Below, one piece after another: positions 25,525-33,175 of a stretch of 38,823 nt of DNA; within the stretch, counting starts at the first letter, position 1, and the number at the start of each line of letters is the position of its first letter. The notes below the pieces were generated by a model, which had not been told where the DNA came from, did not search any database, and worked only from the letters and a program-made list of their open reading frames with translations. Source of the stretch: an uncultured bacterium (GTDB lineage: Bacteria > Elusimicrobiota > Elusimicrobia > Elusimicrobiales > Elusimicrobiaceae); the NCBI GenBank assembly GCA_949297775.1, contig CASFTM010000013.1, positions 1 to 38,823 of the forward strand, read 5' to 3'. The translations under genes were made by a program, and so were the position numbers.

Positions 25525-26067
25525 TTAGAACGGAACCTGCGTATTCCGCATTTGGGAGGACAACGTTACTAACAGGGACAGACACACCGTAACGGCAACT
25601 AACGCCCCCAACGCCCACGGACGAACGGAAAAGAACTGGGGGAAAAACGGCTCTGCCTGCGGGGCAAAACGGTTGGCAGAAGCCGGCGCTTTTTTGAGCG
25701 ATAAGAACAATCCTAAAGCCAGCCCCAGCGCGGTAAACAGCCACCACGCCTGCGGAAGCATCAGCGCAAACAGCATTATAGCTGCGATGTATCCGATAAA
25801 CCACCCGCCGGACAAATTCAAATCGTGCAGCCGACGGAAAAATACCGCACACGAAATCCAAATTAAAAATACAGAAACTACCATCGCCAGCAGCCCCATT
25901 CCCAACAGCAAAAACGCTCTTCCCAGCGTAAACTGGTCTGTACTGGGGGCCAAGAGCCCCATACCCAACACCAGCATAAACGATATCAACTGCGTTAAAA
26001 AGTTGACCGCAGCAAATTCTTCCCGTCCGGCCCGGCCGGAAAAGCTAAACAAATTTCTCCAATTCAT
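25525..26067 (-). CDS. DUF805-family membrane protein, longer form
   Basis: 180 aa. The N-terminus reads NWRNLFSFSGRAGREEF, the usual DUF805 opening (phenylalanine-rich, G-R-x-x-R-x-x-F). Three helices follow, with the motif FRRLHDLNLSGGWFIG. After the family domain come a linker (KKAPASANRFAPQAEPFF) and a further C-terminal helix not typical of the family. AAGGAGA precedes the ATG. It starts 9 bases after priA and so is probably in the gmk-rpoZ-udg-priA transcript. Function unknown. Confidence 0.8.
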   Translation of the reverse strand: MNWRNLFSFSGRAGREEFAAVNFLTQLISFMLVLGMGLLAPSTDQFTLGRAFLLLGMGLLAMVVSVFLIWISCAVFFRRLHDLNLSGGWFIGYIAAIMLFALMLPQAWWLFTALGLALGLFLSLKKAPASANRFAPQAEPFFPQFFSVRPWALGALVAVTVCLSLLVTLSSQMRNTQVPF

Positions 26068-26076
26068 AATTTCTCC

Positions 26077-28047
26077 TTAGTAAAAATCATACGGGTCGGC
26101 CGATATTTTGACCGCCGCCTTTTTGTCCGGCACAAAAGAATCCAGCTCCGCCACCAATTCCAGCCAGCGGGCCTCGTCCGTTTTAAACAGCAAATACTGC
26201 TTTTTAAGCACATCCGTCTTTTTAGCGCACCATACCGGGCCCAGAGTATCCAGTACCAGCGGCGCCGCCAAACGTTTAATGCGCGCCGTTTCGGCGTTTA
26301 GCAAAGCGGTATCTTTGGCTTTAACAAGCACCTTAATCAAATGTATAAAGGGAGGATACAAAAAACTTTCCCGCAAGGCAAGTTCCGTTTCCGCCGCGGC
26401 GGCATAATCGCCCTGCAGAAGGGGGGAATAATCGTATGCTTCCTTATCCGCCGCCTGGATAATTAACCGGCCGTCAGGCACCCCGGATAAGTGGCCCCGC
26501 AGGGCAAAAAGCATCTGCCCATATTTTTCCGACGCGCGGAAATCCGGCCCGTCCAGCTCCAGTTCCGCGTCCAGCACCGCCGCCAGCGTTACTTTGGCCC
26601 CGCGCAGCGCGCCCGAAGCCATCCGCGTGCCGACAATTACATCCGCCCGCCCGCTTTTAAGCGCACTGAGGGCCTCAAACCCCTGCCCGGACTTGGTTTT
26701 AAGCGTATCGGAATCCAACCGCAGCAAATGGGCTTTAGGGAACAGGCGGGTCAGTTCCGTGATAATTTTTTGCGTACCGCTTCCGCGCGATTTAAAAATC
26801 AGGTTATGGCACTGCGGGCACTCCTGTTGTAAGGTTTCCGTATGTCCGCATTTTTTGCAGACCAGCCGATCGCCGTGTTCGGGGGTGTTCTCCCGGGCCA
26901 AAATAGTTCCACATTTTTTGCATTTGGCATAGGCTCCGCAGTTCAAGCAGTAATACGCGTTGGAATAGCCCCGGCGGTTTAAAATCAAAAGGGAGGTTTC
27001 CCTGCGCTTGATATTTTCCGCCAGTTGTTCCAATAAAAAAGCCGAGAAAAAGCGGCTTTTTTCGCTTTTTTTATCCGTCAGTTTGATTTGCGGCGCAAAA
27101 GCGTGGCCCGGCACCGGCTGCACAAACGGAAGGTTCTGCACGCGCCCATTCTGCACCCACTTTAACAACTCCGCACTGGGCGTGGCGGAAGCAAAAAGCA
27201 ACACCGCTCCGTGTGTTTTGGCGCGGAACATCAGCAAATCGCGCAGGTGGTAGTAGGGTTTGTTTTCTTCCTGCTTGTAATTATCGTCCCCTTCGTCCAG
27301 CACCGCCGCCAAACGCAAGTTTTTAAACGGCAAAAGCGCCCCGGAACGGGTGGAAATAACCACGCAGGGAAGCCCGTTGGAAATGGCAGAAAAATATTTT
27401 TTCTTTTTGCTTAAAAGCATCCGGCTGTGCCAGCAGAACACATTGTCTGCGCCAAAGCGGGCTTCGGCTTCTTCAATAAACTGCCGGGCGGCTACAATGT
27501 CCGGCACGGTAATCAGCGCCTGCCCATAGCCGGCCAGCACTTCGCCCGCCAGGCGCAAAACGGTTTCCGTTTTGCCGGTGTACGCCGGGCCGTTTAGCAG
27601 CACCGGGTGAAACTCATACGCCGGGAACGAACGCACCGTTTTAAGGGCGTTTTCCTGCGAAGGAGTCAACTTAAAAGAAGGGGTTTTTACGTCTATGCGG
27701 ACAGAGGTGGGGGCATTTTCCAGCTTGAAATACGGCTGCGGCGGCACCAAGGCAAACAAAATTTGCCCCACCGGGCCGCCCCAGTGGGCTTTCATAAACC
27801 GCATTAAGGGAAACAAATCCGACCCAAACAGCGGGCGTTTATCCACGACGGAAGCAATTTCTTTTAATTTTACTCCCTCCGGCGCGGTGCAAATTTCGCT
27901 TACCGCTGTTACCATTCCGCCCGTAAGAACGCGGCCAAACGGCGCCGTTACGCGCACGCCAGGAATGATTTTATCTTCCAATTCGGCGGGGACGGCATAG
28001 TCAAAATCGCGGTCCAGCGGAACGTCATACACTACTTTGCAGTACAT
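26077..28047 (-). CDS. priA: Primosomal protein PriA homologue with degenerate helicase motifs
   Basis: 656 aa, shorter than typical PriA (about 730). PriA restarts stalled replication forks. N-terminal DNA-binding domain with VPLDRDFDYAVP and GVRVTAPFGRVLTGGMV. Walker A is G153-T160 (GPAYTGKT). All eight zinc cysteines are present: 367, 370, 376, 379, 397, 400, 410 and 413. However, motif II is DEGD (251-254) instead of DEEH. The motif V region reads GTRMASGALRGAKV instead of the usual GTQMIAKGHDFPNV. Motif VI, normally QVAGRAGR, reads FALRGHLSG. It may bind forks and load partners without unwinding DNA. Confidence 0.9.
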   Translation of the reverse strand: MYCKVVYDVPLDRDFDYAVPAELEDKIIPGVRVTAPFGRVLTGGMVTAVSEICTAPEGVKLKEIASVVDKRPLFGSDLFPLMRFMKAHWGGPVGQILFALVPPQPYFKLENAPTSVRIDVKTPSFKLTPSQENALKTVRSFPAYEFHPVLLNGPAYTGKTETVLRLAGEVLAGYGQALITVPDIVAARQFIEEAEARFGADNVFCWHSRMLLSKKKKYFSAISNGLPCVVISTRSGALLPFKNLRLAAVLDEGDDNYKQEENKPYYHLRDLLMFRAKTHGAVLLFASATPSAELLKWVQNGRVQNLPFVQPVPGHAFAPQIKLTDKKSEKSRFFSAFLLEQLAENIKRRETSLLILNRRGYSNAYYCLNCGAYAKCKKCGTILARENTPEHGDRLVCKKCGHTETLQQECPQCHNLIFKSRGSGTQKIITELTRLFPKAHLLRLDSDTLKTKSGQGFEALSALKSGRADVIVGTRMASGALRGAKVTLAAVLDAELELDGPDFRASEKYGQMLFALRGHLSGVPDGRLIIQAADKEAYDYSPLLQGDYAAAAETELALRESFLYPPFIHLIKVLVKAKDTALLNAETARIKRLAAPLVLDTLGPVWCAKKTDVLKKQYLLFKTDEARWLELVAELDSFVPDKKAAVKISADPYDFY

Positions 28048-28059
28048 AGAGGGATAAAA

Positions 28060-29004
28060 TTACTTCCGGGCGCCTTTTAAGCCCAGTTCGTCCATTACCA
28101 TTTGAAGGTCTGTCCAGGCGTCTTTTTTCCAGCCCGGGTTACGTAACAGGGCCGCCGGGTGGAAAGTGGCCAAAATTTTGACCGGGCGCGGCAGGGTAAC
28201 GCTGTCCAAGTGTAAATCGTAAAATTTCCCGCGCAACGCTCCCAAAGATTTGGCATCGGCAATCAACGCTTTTGCCGCTACACCGCCCAAGGCAATGACA
28301 TATTTGGGGCAAATAATGGAAATTTGTTTTTCTATGTATTTGCGGCAGCAGGCAATTTCCTCGGCGTTTGGGGCGCGGTCGTTGCCGTGTTTTTCGGGGT
28401 GGAGGGGGTCCGTCATCGGGTGGCATTTGGCAATGTTGGCGATAAAAACCTGTTCCCGCGTAAGCCCCATGGCAACAATCATTTTATCCAACAATTGCCC
28501 CGCCCGGCCCACAAACGGACGGCCCTGGCGGTCTTCGTCAAAGCCGGGGCCTTCGCCCACGAACATCACGTCGGCGTTTACGTTGCCTTCGCCGGGAACA
28601 GCGTTTAGGCGCGTGGCGCCCAACGGGCAGCGGGTGCAAGCTTTAATGGTTTCTGCCAATTCAGCTAAGGCAGCCGTTTTTTGGGAAATGTTCATCTGAG
28701 GTTCCTCCGAAGGAATAACGCGGGCCGGCTCCGGGGCGGCAACAACCGGAGCAGGCAACGGCGGTTCTGTAAGCTGCGAAGCCGGATTTTTAAAGGCGGA
28801 TTGGGGGGAAACAGCCTTCGGAAATTCCACCGTCAGCGTTTCGCCTTCGGGCATTTTAGGAAGCGGTTTCCCCGTCGGTTCCCCTTTAGAAACAGCACCG
28901 GCTGCGCGCAAAGGCGCAGCCGGTGAAATAAATTCATCCTCGCCCTGGGCGGCTAAAAAAGTTTTCAACTCAGCAATCAGCCGGCGCAGAGAATCGTTTG
29001 CCAT
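28060..29004 (-). CDS. Family 4 uracil-DNA glycosylase (4Fe-4S)
   Basis: 314 aa. Removes uracil from DNA. The first 110 residues are a Pro/Ala-rich, poorly conserved extension. The catalytic domain begins with LAETIKACTRCPLGATR, the first cluster cysteines, followed by VMFVGEGPGFDEDRQGRPFVGRAGQLLDKMI, whose GEGPG-x-DED is the family 4 active-site motif. The other cluster cysteines are expected in KCHPM and ACCRKYI. The C-terminal motif is ATFHPAALLRNP. It follows rpoZ by 2 bases with no own ribosome site, so translation is coupled. Confidence 0.92.
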   Translation of the reverse strand: MANDSLRRLIAELKTFLAAQGEDEFISPAAPLRAAGAVSKGEPTGKPLPKMPEGETLTVEFPKAVSPQSAFKNPASQLTEPPLPAPVVAAPEPARVIPSEEPQMNISQKTAALAELAETIKACTRCPLGATRLNAVPGEGNVNADVMFVGEGPGFDEDRQGRPFVGRAGQLLDKMIVAMGLTREQVFIANIAKCHPMTDPLHPEKHGNDRAPNAEEIACCRKYIEKQISIICPKYVIALGGVAAKALIADAKSLGALRGKFYDLHLDSVTLPRPVKILATFHPAALLRNPGWKKDAWTDLQMVMDELGLKGARK

Positions 29005-29006
29005 AC

Positions 29007-29303
29007 TTACAGTTTCATCGGTTCTTTGGCTTTGCGTTCCGCTTCTTTGCGGGCTTCTTCCTGGGCTTTCAGTTCGGCTTCCAGGTTTTCTTTGCTGATG
29101 CGGAGCACTTCGTCTTTAGAAATGCGGTTGGATAAAATATCATCCAAGGCCACTTTAATCACGACGGCGTTAGGCTGGTTTTTGTATTCGTCTTTTTTCT
29201 TGAGTTCCTTGGCCCAAATGGACGCCAAAACCACCACGTCGTAGCGGTCTCCGTCAAAATTCATCAGTTTGGCGTCAAATTCTTTATCGTTTTTTACGGA
29301 CAT
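29007..29303 (-). CDS. rpoZ: DNA-directed RNA polymerase omega subunit
   Basis: 98 aa. Omega assists RNA polymerase assembly by holding the beta' subunit. The omega pattern is visible in DRYDVVVLASIWAKELKK and in NAVVIKVALDDILSNRIS, with a Lys/Glu-rich helical tail. Sequence identity to other phyla is weak, so the gmk-rpoZ adjacency, conserved in many bacteria, is an important part of the evidence. GGGAG precedes the ATG, 15 bases after the gmk stop. Confidence 0.85.
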   Translation of the reverse strand: MSVKNDKEFDAKLMNFDGDRYDVVVLASIWAKELKKKDEYKNQPNAVVIKVALDDILSNRISKDEVLRISKENLEAELKAQEEARKEAERKAKEPMKL

Positions 29304-29318
29304 ATTCGCTCCCTCGTT

Positions 29319-29912
29319 TTACTTCAGGTTTTTAATTTTCAAATCCTGCCGGCACACCCGGCACTGTTCGGCCGCAATAATTCCGGCCATATGGTCTACG
29401 GCTTCCGCCAAATCGTCGTTGAGCAACGCATAATCGTAGTGGTCCAGTTCCAGCATTTCTTTTTTGGCGGTTTCCAGGCGGATTTCAATATCCTGGGTAT
29501 TGTCGTTACGCCCTAAAATGCGCTTTTTGAGTTCCTTTAAGCTGGGTGGTACGATAAACACGGTGGCTGCGTCTGGGTATTGGGCTTTTACCGTACGTGC
29601 GCCTTGCACGTCAATTACCAAAATAGGGCAAATACCTTTTTTCATCAGCCCGTCCACCGATTTTTTGGGAATGCCGTAGTAATGCGTATGCACTTGGGCC
29701 CATTCCAGCATTTGGCCTTTTTTTATAGCTTGTTCAAATTGCTTAATACTCCAAAACAAATAATCCACGCCGTCTTTTTCCCCGGTGCGGGGGGCACGGG
29801 TGGTGGCGGTAATCACACGGGAAACGGAACGGTCGCGCTTTAGCACGGCGTCCACAATAGTCGTTTTACCGGCGCCAGACGGAGAAGAGACAATAATGGG
29901 AAAGGGCTTCAT
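29319..29912 (-). CDS. gmk: Guanylate kinase
   Basis: 197 aa. Phosphorylates GMP and dGMP with ATP. The P-loop is SSPSGAGKTT at about residues 9-18. The GMP-binding block is TTRAPRTGEKDGVDYLF, and the lid region includes RILGRNDNTQDIEIRLETAK. It ends with two cysteines (QCRVC), a feature seen in some homologues. It is the first gene of gmk-rpoZ-udg-priA-DUF805. No Shine-Dalgarno sequence is seen. A TAAAAT hexamer ends exactly 6 nt before the ATG, with TTTACG 17 nt further up, so the mRNA is probably leaderless. Confidence 0.96.
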   Translation of the reverse strand: MKPFPIIVSSPSGAGKTTIVDAVLKRDRSVSRVITATTRAPRTGEKDGVDYLFWSIKQFEQAIKKGQMLEWAQVHTHYYGIPKKSVDGLMKKGICPILVIDVQGARTVKAQYPDAATVFIVPPSLKELKKRILGRNDNTQDIEIRLETAKKEMLELDHYDYALLNDDLAEAVDHMAGIIAAEQCRVCRQDLKIKNLK

Positions 29913-29918
29913 TGTTAT

Positions 29919-29947
29919 ATTTTAGTAAATAATCCCGGCGGCGTAAA
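29919..29947 (-). promoter_or_regulatory. Promoter of gmk, leaderless geometry
   Basis: On the minus strand TTTACG, a 17-nt spacer and TAAAAT are followed by six bases and the ATG. Transcription should begin at or beside the start codon. This is the best of the four such sites because both hexamers are present. Confidence 0.6.
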
Positions 29948-29988
29948 GCAAAAAAAGGATTTTCCTTCCTTTGGCTTATACCGCTAAA

Positions 29989-30017
29989 AAAGGACCTTCC
30001 TTAGAGGAAGGCCCTTT
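29989..30017 (-). terminator. Terminator of the secreted-protein gene at 30032
   Basis: An 11-bp stem with one internal mismatch (29989-30000 with 30006-30017) and an A/T-rich flank, 15 bases past the gene's stop. Confidence 0.7.
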
Positions 30018-30031
30018 AAAAAGGTGTACGG

Positions 30032-30586
30032 CTATTTGCAAAAAGCAGCGGCGTCCACGGCGGTATTGGCTTCCTGCAAGGCTTGTTTGCACCCCGGCCA
30101 GGCACGAAAGGCCTCTACCACGGAAGAATAGGCTGGATTATAGACCTTTTGAGCGCCATAGAAATACCCTACTAAGCCGTCTTGGCTGGACCAGGAAGCT
30201 TTCCCTTCCAGCGCTTGCTGCAGCGTTTGTTCTCCATTCATCACACGGGCAAACAATAAATCTTCCCGGACATCCGGATACACCGTAAACGGATCCGTTA
30301 AGAACAAGGTAGGTTGGCTGGAAATAGCCGCTTCCACCCGGATTTTATTTTGCTTAGCGTAAGCCAGGGCCTCCTGATGCAGCTGCAAGGCTTTCTCGCA
30401 CGCCTTTACCGCCGCCCCGTATTCGCCGCTTTCCAAGGCTTCGCGACAGGAAACAGTTTGGTCCATAACTTGGTTAAACTGGTTCAGAACCATTTTTTCA
30501 GCTACCGCCTTATCTACCGCTGAAGGCGCCGCCGAAACAGGCCAAGCAAATAATACCCCTACTAATACAAAAAGATATTTTTTCAT
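30032..30586 (-). CDS. Secreted protein of unknown function
   Basis: 184 aa from the ATG at 30586, chosen because GGAG lies 6 bases upstream and the protein then begins with a clean signal peptide (MKKYLFVLVGVLFAWPVSA, cut after SAA). A start at 30625 would bury this signal. The mature protein is mostly helical and has four cysteines in the pattern SCREAL, KACEKAL, GCKQAL and AFCK, probably two disulphides. The first half (ALESGEYGAAVKACEKALQLHQEALAYA) looks like a TPR-type helical pair. I recognise no family. It lies 60 bases downstream of a 30-codon ORF. Confidence 0.7.
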   Translation of the reverse strand: MKKYLFVLVGVLFAWPVSAAPSAVDKAVAEKMVLNQFNQVMDQTVSCREALESGEYGAAVKACEKALQLHQEALAYAKQNKIRVEAAISSQPTLFLTDPFTVYPDVREDLLFARVMNGEQTLQQALEGKASWSSQDGLVGYFYGAQKVYNPAYSSVVEAFRAWPGCKQALQEANTAVDAAAFCK

Positions 30587-30646
30587 CCCATTCTCCAAAC
30601 AAACTATATAATTTATTGTAATCAAATTACCCCAATTTACAAGAGT

Positions 30647-30739
30647 TTACAGAACCGCAAAAGGCCGCTGCCCTCCATTAGAAGAAACAGCAATAAATTC
30701 CATACTCATAATTAAAAATTTGTCTGCGGATAGTTGCAT
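30647..30739 (-). CDS. Possible small ORF, 30 aa
   Basis: 30 codons beginning MQLSADKFLIMSMEF and ending FAVL. The ATG has an excellent ribosome site, GGGAGG, 9 bases upstream, better than many genes in this window, and no other gene covers this stretch. It ends 60 bases before the secreted protein at 30586 and could be a leader peptide or small protein for it. I know of no homologue. It may also be the start of a decayed gene. Confidence 0.4.
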   Translation of the reverse strand: MQLSADKFLIMSMEFIAVSSNGGQRPFAVL

Positions 30740-30826
30740 AGTGGTTTTCCTCCCGTATATGTACAGTATGCCTGTTTTACACAGAGAAAACCAGGGCCTT
30801 TGGACCCATGAAAAACTTGAAAAAGG

Positions 30827-30858
30827 GCCTAGGAGAAAGAGAGCCTTTCGGCCTAGGC
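30827..30858 (-). terminator. Terminator of the ankyrin gene at 30853
   Basis: A 7-bp GCCTAGG/CCTAGGC stem (30827-30833 with 30852-30858) plus an inner 5-bp GAAAG/CTTTC stem overlaps the ankyrin stop codon and is followed by CCTTTTTC on the minus strand. Confidence 0.55.
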
Positions 30859-31362
30859 GCCGCGGAATTTTAAATAAGCGGCGATTTTGTAGTGTTTGTA
30901 TTTTTCGGCCAGGGCGCGCGGGGTCATTCCAGCCGCATCTTTAAGGTGCAGGTCCGCCCCGTGCACCGCCAAGGTTTTGATTACTTTTACGCCGTTTTGG
31001 CAGGCCGCCGCCGCGTGAAGCGGCGTGCCTCCAAAATTATCCAGCGCATTGACGTTGGCACCGCGCTTAAGCAAATAGCGGCACATTGCATCCAAGCCGC
31101 ATTCGGCGGCAATGTGCAGGGGGGTTTGGGCATCGTCGGTTTCCGTTTCCAGAGAGGGGGATTTTTTCAGCAAGCGGCTGACGGTGCGAAAGTCGTTTTG
31201 GAACACGGCTTGGTGTAAGGGAAAGCGGTTTAGTTCCGTAGTTAAAAATTCCACAATCGGAGGATTAACCCCGTGGTATAACCGTTTTTTGCGGACTGGA
31301 CGGACAGCCGCATACAATACACAGGCAGCTAAAATAAGAAGCAAGCAGACAATTCCAAACAT
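30853..31362 (-). CDS. Membrane-anchored ankyrin-repeat protein
   Basis: 169 aa. One N-terminal membrane helix (FGIVCLLLILAACVLYAAV), then a basic stretch and about four ankyrin repeats from residue 50 on. The repeats are clear in TPLHIAAECGLDAMCRYLLKRGANVNALDN and, next, GTPLHAAAACQNGVKVIKTLAVHGADL in pieces. The last reads AGMTPRALAEKYKHYKIAAYLK. Ankyrin repeats bind other proteins, and the partner is unknown. The topology, repeats in cytoplasm or periplasm, is not decided by sequence alone. GGGAGG precedes the ATG. A similar protein is encoded at 32044-32619. Confidence 0.85.
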   Translation of the reverse strand: MFGIVCLLLILAACVLYAAVRPVRKKRLYHGVNPPIVEFLTTELNRFPLHQAVFQNDFRTVSRLLKKSPSLETETDDAQTPLHIAAECGLDAMCRYLLKRGANVNALDNFGGTPLHAAAACQNGVKVIKTLAVHGADLHLKDAAGMTPRALAEKYKHYKIAAYLKFRGA

Positions 31363-31425
31363 AGCAATTCCTCCCTGTGGTTAGAGGTACTTTAGCTTAA
31401 TAAGGGAATGTTGTCAATAAAAAAT

Positions 31426-31451
31426 GAGAGGCCGGACGACTCCGGCCTCTC
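31426..31451 (-). terminator. Terminator of the TRL-like lipoprotein gene
   Basis: A perfect 11-bp stem (31426-31436 with 31441-31451) with a 4-nt loop, followed by ATTTTTTATTG on the minus strand. Confidence 0.92.
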
Positions 31452-31475
31452 GTTGCATCTATCATTGTTTACAAC

Positions 31476-31778
31476 TTAGTAGCCTTTTACGACTGTGCAG
31501 ACTTCCGAATACACCGCATAGCTCTTGATGTCTTTATCTACGGAAGACACTTTGGTAATTCTGCCGTTCTTTTTGGCGGCTTCAATAGACATATCGCCCG
31601 AGATATACAACCCTAAGATGTTCGTAGCACAGGCGCGGCCCGTTTTGGTGCCGGCGGCTTCGGTGGCCGTCATCGGCTGTTGGGTAAAAGCAAACAACGC
31701 CGTACCCACTTCCGTGCTGGGGGTAGCGCACGCGGCCAGCATACCGCAGGCAAAAACCATCAACAACATTTTTTTCAT
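31476..31778 (-). CDS. Small lipoprotein, TRL-like family
   Basis: 100 aa. Lipoprotein signal with lipobox LAAC (Cys17), so it is lipid-anchored in the envelope. The mature part has the pattern GTKTGRACATNILGLYISGDMSIEAAKKNG, then ITKVSSVDKDIKSYAVYSEVCTVVKGY. I recognise this as the TRL-like family of small bacterial lipoproteins, whose function is not established. Two cysteines (RACAT and EVCTV) may form a disulphide. GGAG precedes the ATG. It is a single gene with its own terminator and an AT-rich inverted repeat about 48 bases upstream. Confidence 0.75.
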   Translation of the reverse strand: MKKMLLMVFACGMLAACATPSTEVGTALFAFTQQPMTATEAAGTKTGRACATNILGLYISGDMSIEAAKKNGRITKVSSVDKDIKSYAVYSEVCTVVKGY

Positions 31779-31825
31779 CTGTAATCTCCTAGAAACACCC
31801 TTGCAAACAGGGATTTTAATTTTAA

Positions 31826-31850
31826 ATAATTACCTATTTTGGGTAATTAT
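31826..31850. promoter_or_regulatory. AT-rich inverted repeat upstream of the lipoprotein gene
   Basis: A 9-bp inverted repeat (ATAATTACC at 31826-31834 with GGTAATTAT at 31842-31850). There is no T-run typical of a terminator, and it lies in the promoter region of the gene starting at 31778. An operator is possible. The remainder of 31851-31996 shows nothing I can identify. Confidence 0.35.
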
Positions 31851-31996
31851 CTTAAAAAGTATAACAAAAAGGATTAGACGATACAAGCCGCTTGTGGCTC
31901 AACGCCTCCAAAAGGAGTGTATTGGCCCTTTCCGACAACGCCTAACGCCACGGGCCGTGCGAAAGAACAGTAAGCCTATCCATTATGCAACAAAAA

Positions 31997-32022
31997 GGCC
32001 GCTTGTCGTTTTGACAGCGGCC
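31997..32022 (-). terminator. Terminator of the second ankyrin gene
   Basis: A 10-bp stem with one bulged base (31997-32007 with 32013-32022), followed by TTTTTG on the minus strand, 21 bases past the stop. Confidence 0.85.
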
Positions 32023-32043
32023 CAAAGCTACACACCATGCACT

Positions 32044-32619
32044 TTAACGGCGGTTAGCCGCCTGCGCCTTACGCAACAAAGCTTCCGTTTCCGGCTGTCC
32101 GAAGCGGAGGGCGTAATCCAACGGGGTTTGGCCGGCATTGTCCCGCGCATGAACGTCCGCCCCATAGGCAAGCAGTCTAGCGCAAAACTTTTGGCGCCCC
32201 AGCGCGGCTGCAATATGCAGCGGGGTAACCCCGTTGTGGACGGGCGCATTGACAGCCTGACAGCGGGCTTCTTCCGGCAAGAAGCGCAGATCGTTCAACC
32301 GGTCGTGGCGGTGCTCCAGCACGGCCTTAGCCACCGGGGCTTTGTAAATAAACGGTATAAAATCCGGCGGGAAAATTTGCTCCGCTTGCCGGCGGGTAAT
32401 TTTATGATTAAAGTATGCCCCTATTTTAAATATGCCAAATAAAACCACACAAATTACCACGCCCAGGCCGACTTTAAAATAACCGGCAGATACAAAAGAA
32501 GGACTGTTGGCGTTTAGCCAATTGACCATTGAACCAAAGCCCAAAATACACCCCACAAAAACGGCCCCGGCAAGTGCGCCCCAAAACAACAGCCAAAAAA
32601 TGTCTTTTATTTTGTTCAT
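32044..32619 (-). CDS. Membrane protein with ankyrin repeats
   Basis: 191 aa. Two N-terminal membrane helices (about 8-32 and 45-65), then a basic linker and an ankyrin region from about residue 95. Clear repeats: GVTPLHIAAALGRQKFCARLLAYGADVHARDN in pieces, then AGQTPLDYALRFGQPETEALL. The order of membrane part, a PP-containing spacer, then a degenerate first repeat parallels the protein at 30853. The upstream reading frame (32616) overlaps its ATG by 4 bases, so they form one transcript. Binding partner unknown. Confidence 0.82.
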   Translation of the reverse strand: MNKIKDIFWLLFWGALAGAVFVGCILGFGSMVNWLNANSPSFVSAGYFKVGLGVVICVVLFGIFKIGAYFNHKITRRQAEQIFPPDFIPFIYKAPVAKAVLEHRHDRLNDLRFLPEEARCQAVNAPVHNGVTPLHIAAALGRQKFCARLLAYGADVHARDNAGQTPLDYALRFGQPETEALLRKAQAANRR

Positions 32620-33111
32620 TTGTTTGTTCCTAAAATAGAATATTTTTTTACCGCTTCCAATATGTCCTTTTGTCCCTTGGCGCTATAGGTTGATAAAGCA
32701 AGAGAAAAGGAGGAATGCTTCGCCGGGAAAATATGCAAAATGCGCAGCGGGGCCAAGCAACCTTCTTTCAAGTGGAAAACCAAGATAACCGTACTGTGCA
32801 TCTTATAGCAGTCCACCCGTTTAATCTCCTTCCACAATACGGGGCGGATATTAATCGGCCCCTGGATATATTGCGGGGAGATTTTAACGCGGCAAGGCAG
32901 TACGGCCGCGATACAAGCCCCCAAGCGCACACGCCAAGAAACATCTTTCAGCCGACAGGGGAGAATATTCCCTTTTCCAAACTTAAGGATACCGCCGATT
33001 GGGAAAGGAAATCCGTACCACACAGCCCCATACCCCAACCGCGCCTAGCAAGAAAAACAGCACACGCTTGAAAGAAGACCCGTTGATAATTGTTAGATCC
33101 GGTTTAGACAT
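32616..33111 (-). pseudogene. Probably disrupted gene for a small PH-like membrane protein
   Basis: From the ATG at 33111 the frame reads MSKPDLTIINGSSFKRVLFF and a membrane helix to GCVVRISFPNRRYP, then meets TAA at 32985-32983. The same frame reopens (CFLACALGGLYRGRTALPR, helix-like) and meets TAA at 32886-32884. The downstream frame, shifted by one, reads VKISPQYIQGPINIRPVLWKEIKRVDCY and continues to 32616. Together this resembles a two-helix plus PH-like (STM3941-type) protein broken by a stop and a frameshift. The alternative is an intact gene from a TTG at 33038 (140 aa), which lacks a ribosome site. It overlaps the ankyrin gene by ATGA. Confidence 0.45.
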
Positions 33112-33130
33112 ATTTTCCCAAAAATTTAAA

Positions 33131-33159
33131 ATCCCGCCTTGCTTGTAACAAGGCGGGAT
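33131..33159 (-). terminator. Terminator of ppdK
   Basis: A perfect 11-bp stem (33131-33141 with 33149-33159) with a 7-nt loop, followed by TTTAAATTTTT on the minus strand, 17 bases past the ppdK stop. Confidence 0.85.
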
Positions 33160-33175
33160 GTATCAGAGATAACCT

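Noticed and set aside
30018-33175. Accessory stretch as a mobile element or defence island
   Set aside because: No transposase, integrase, inverted-repeat ends, target duplication, nuclease or toxin-antitoxin pair was found. Ankyrin proteins alone do not show this.
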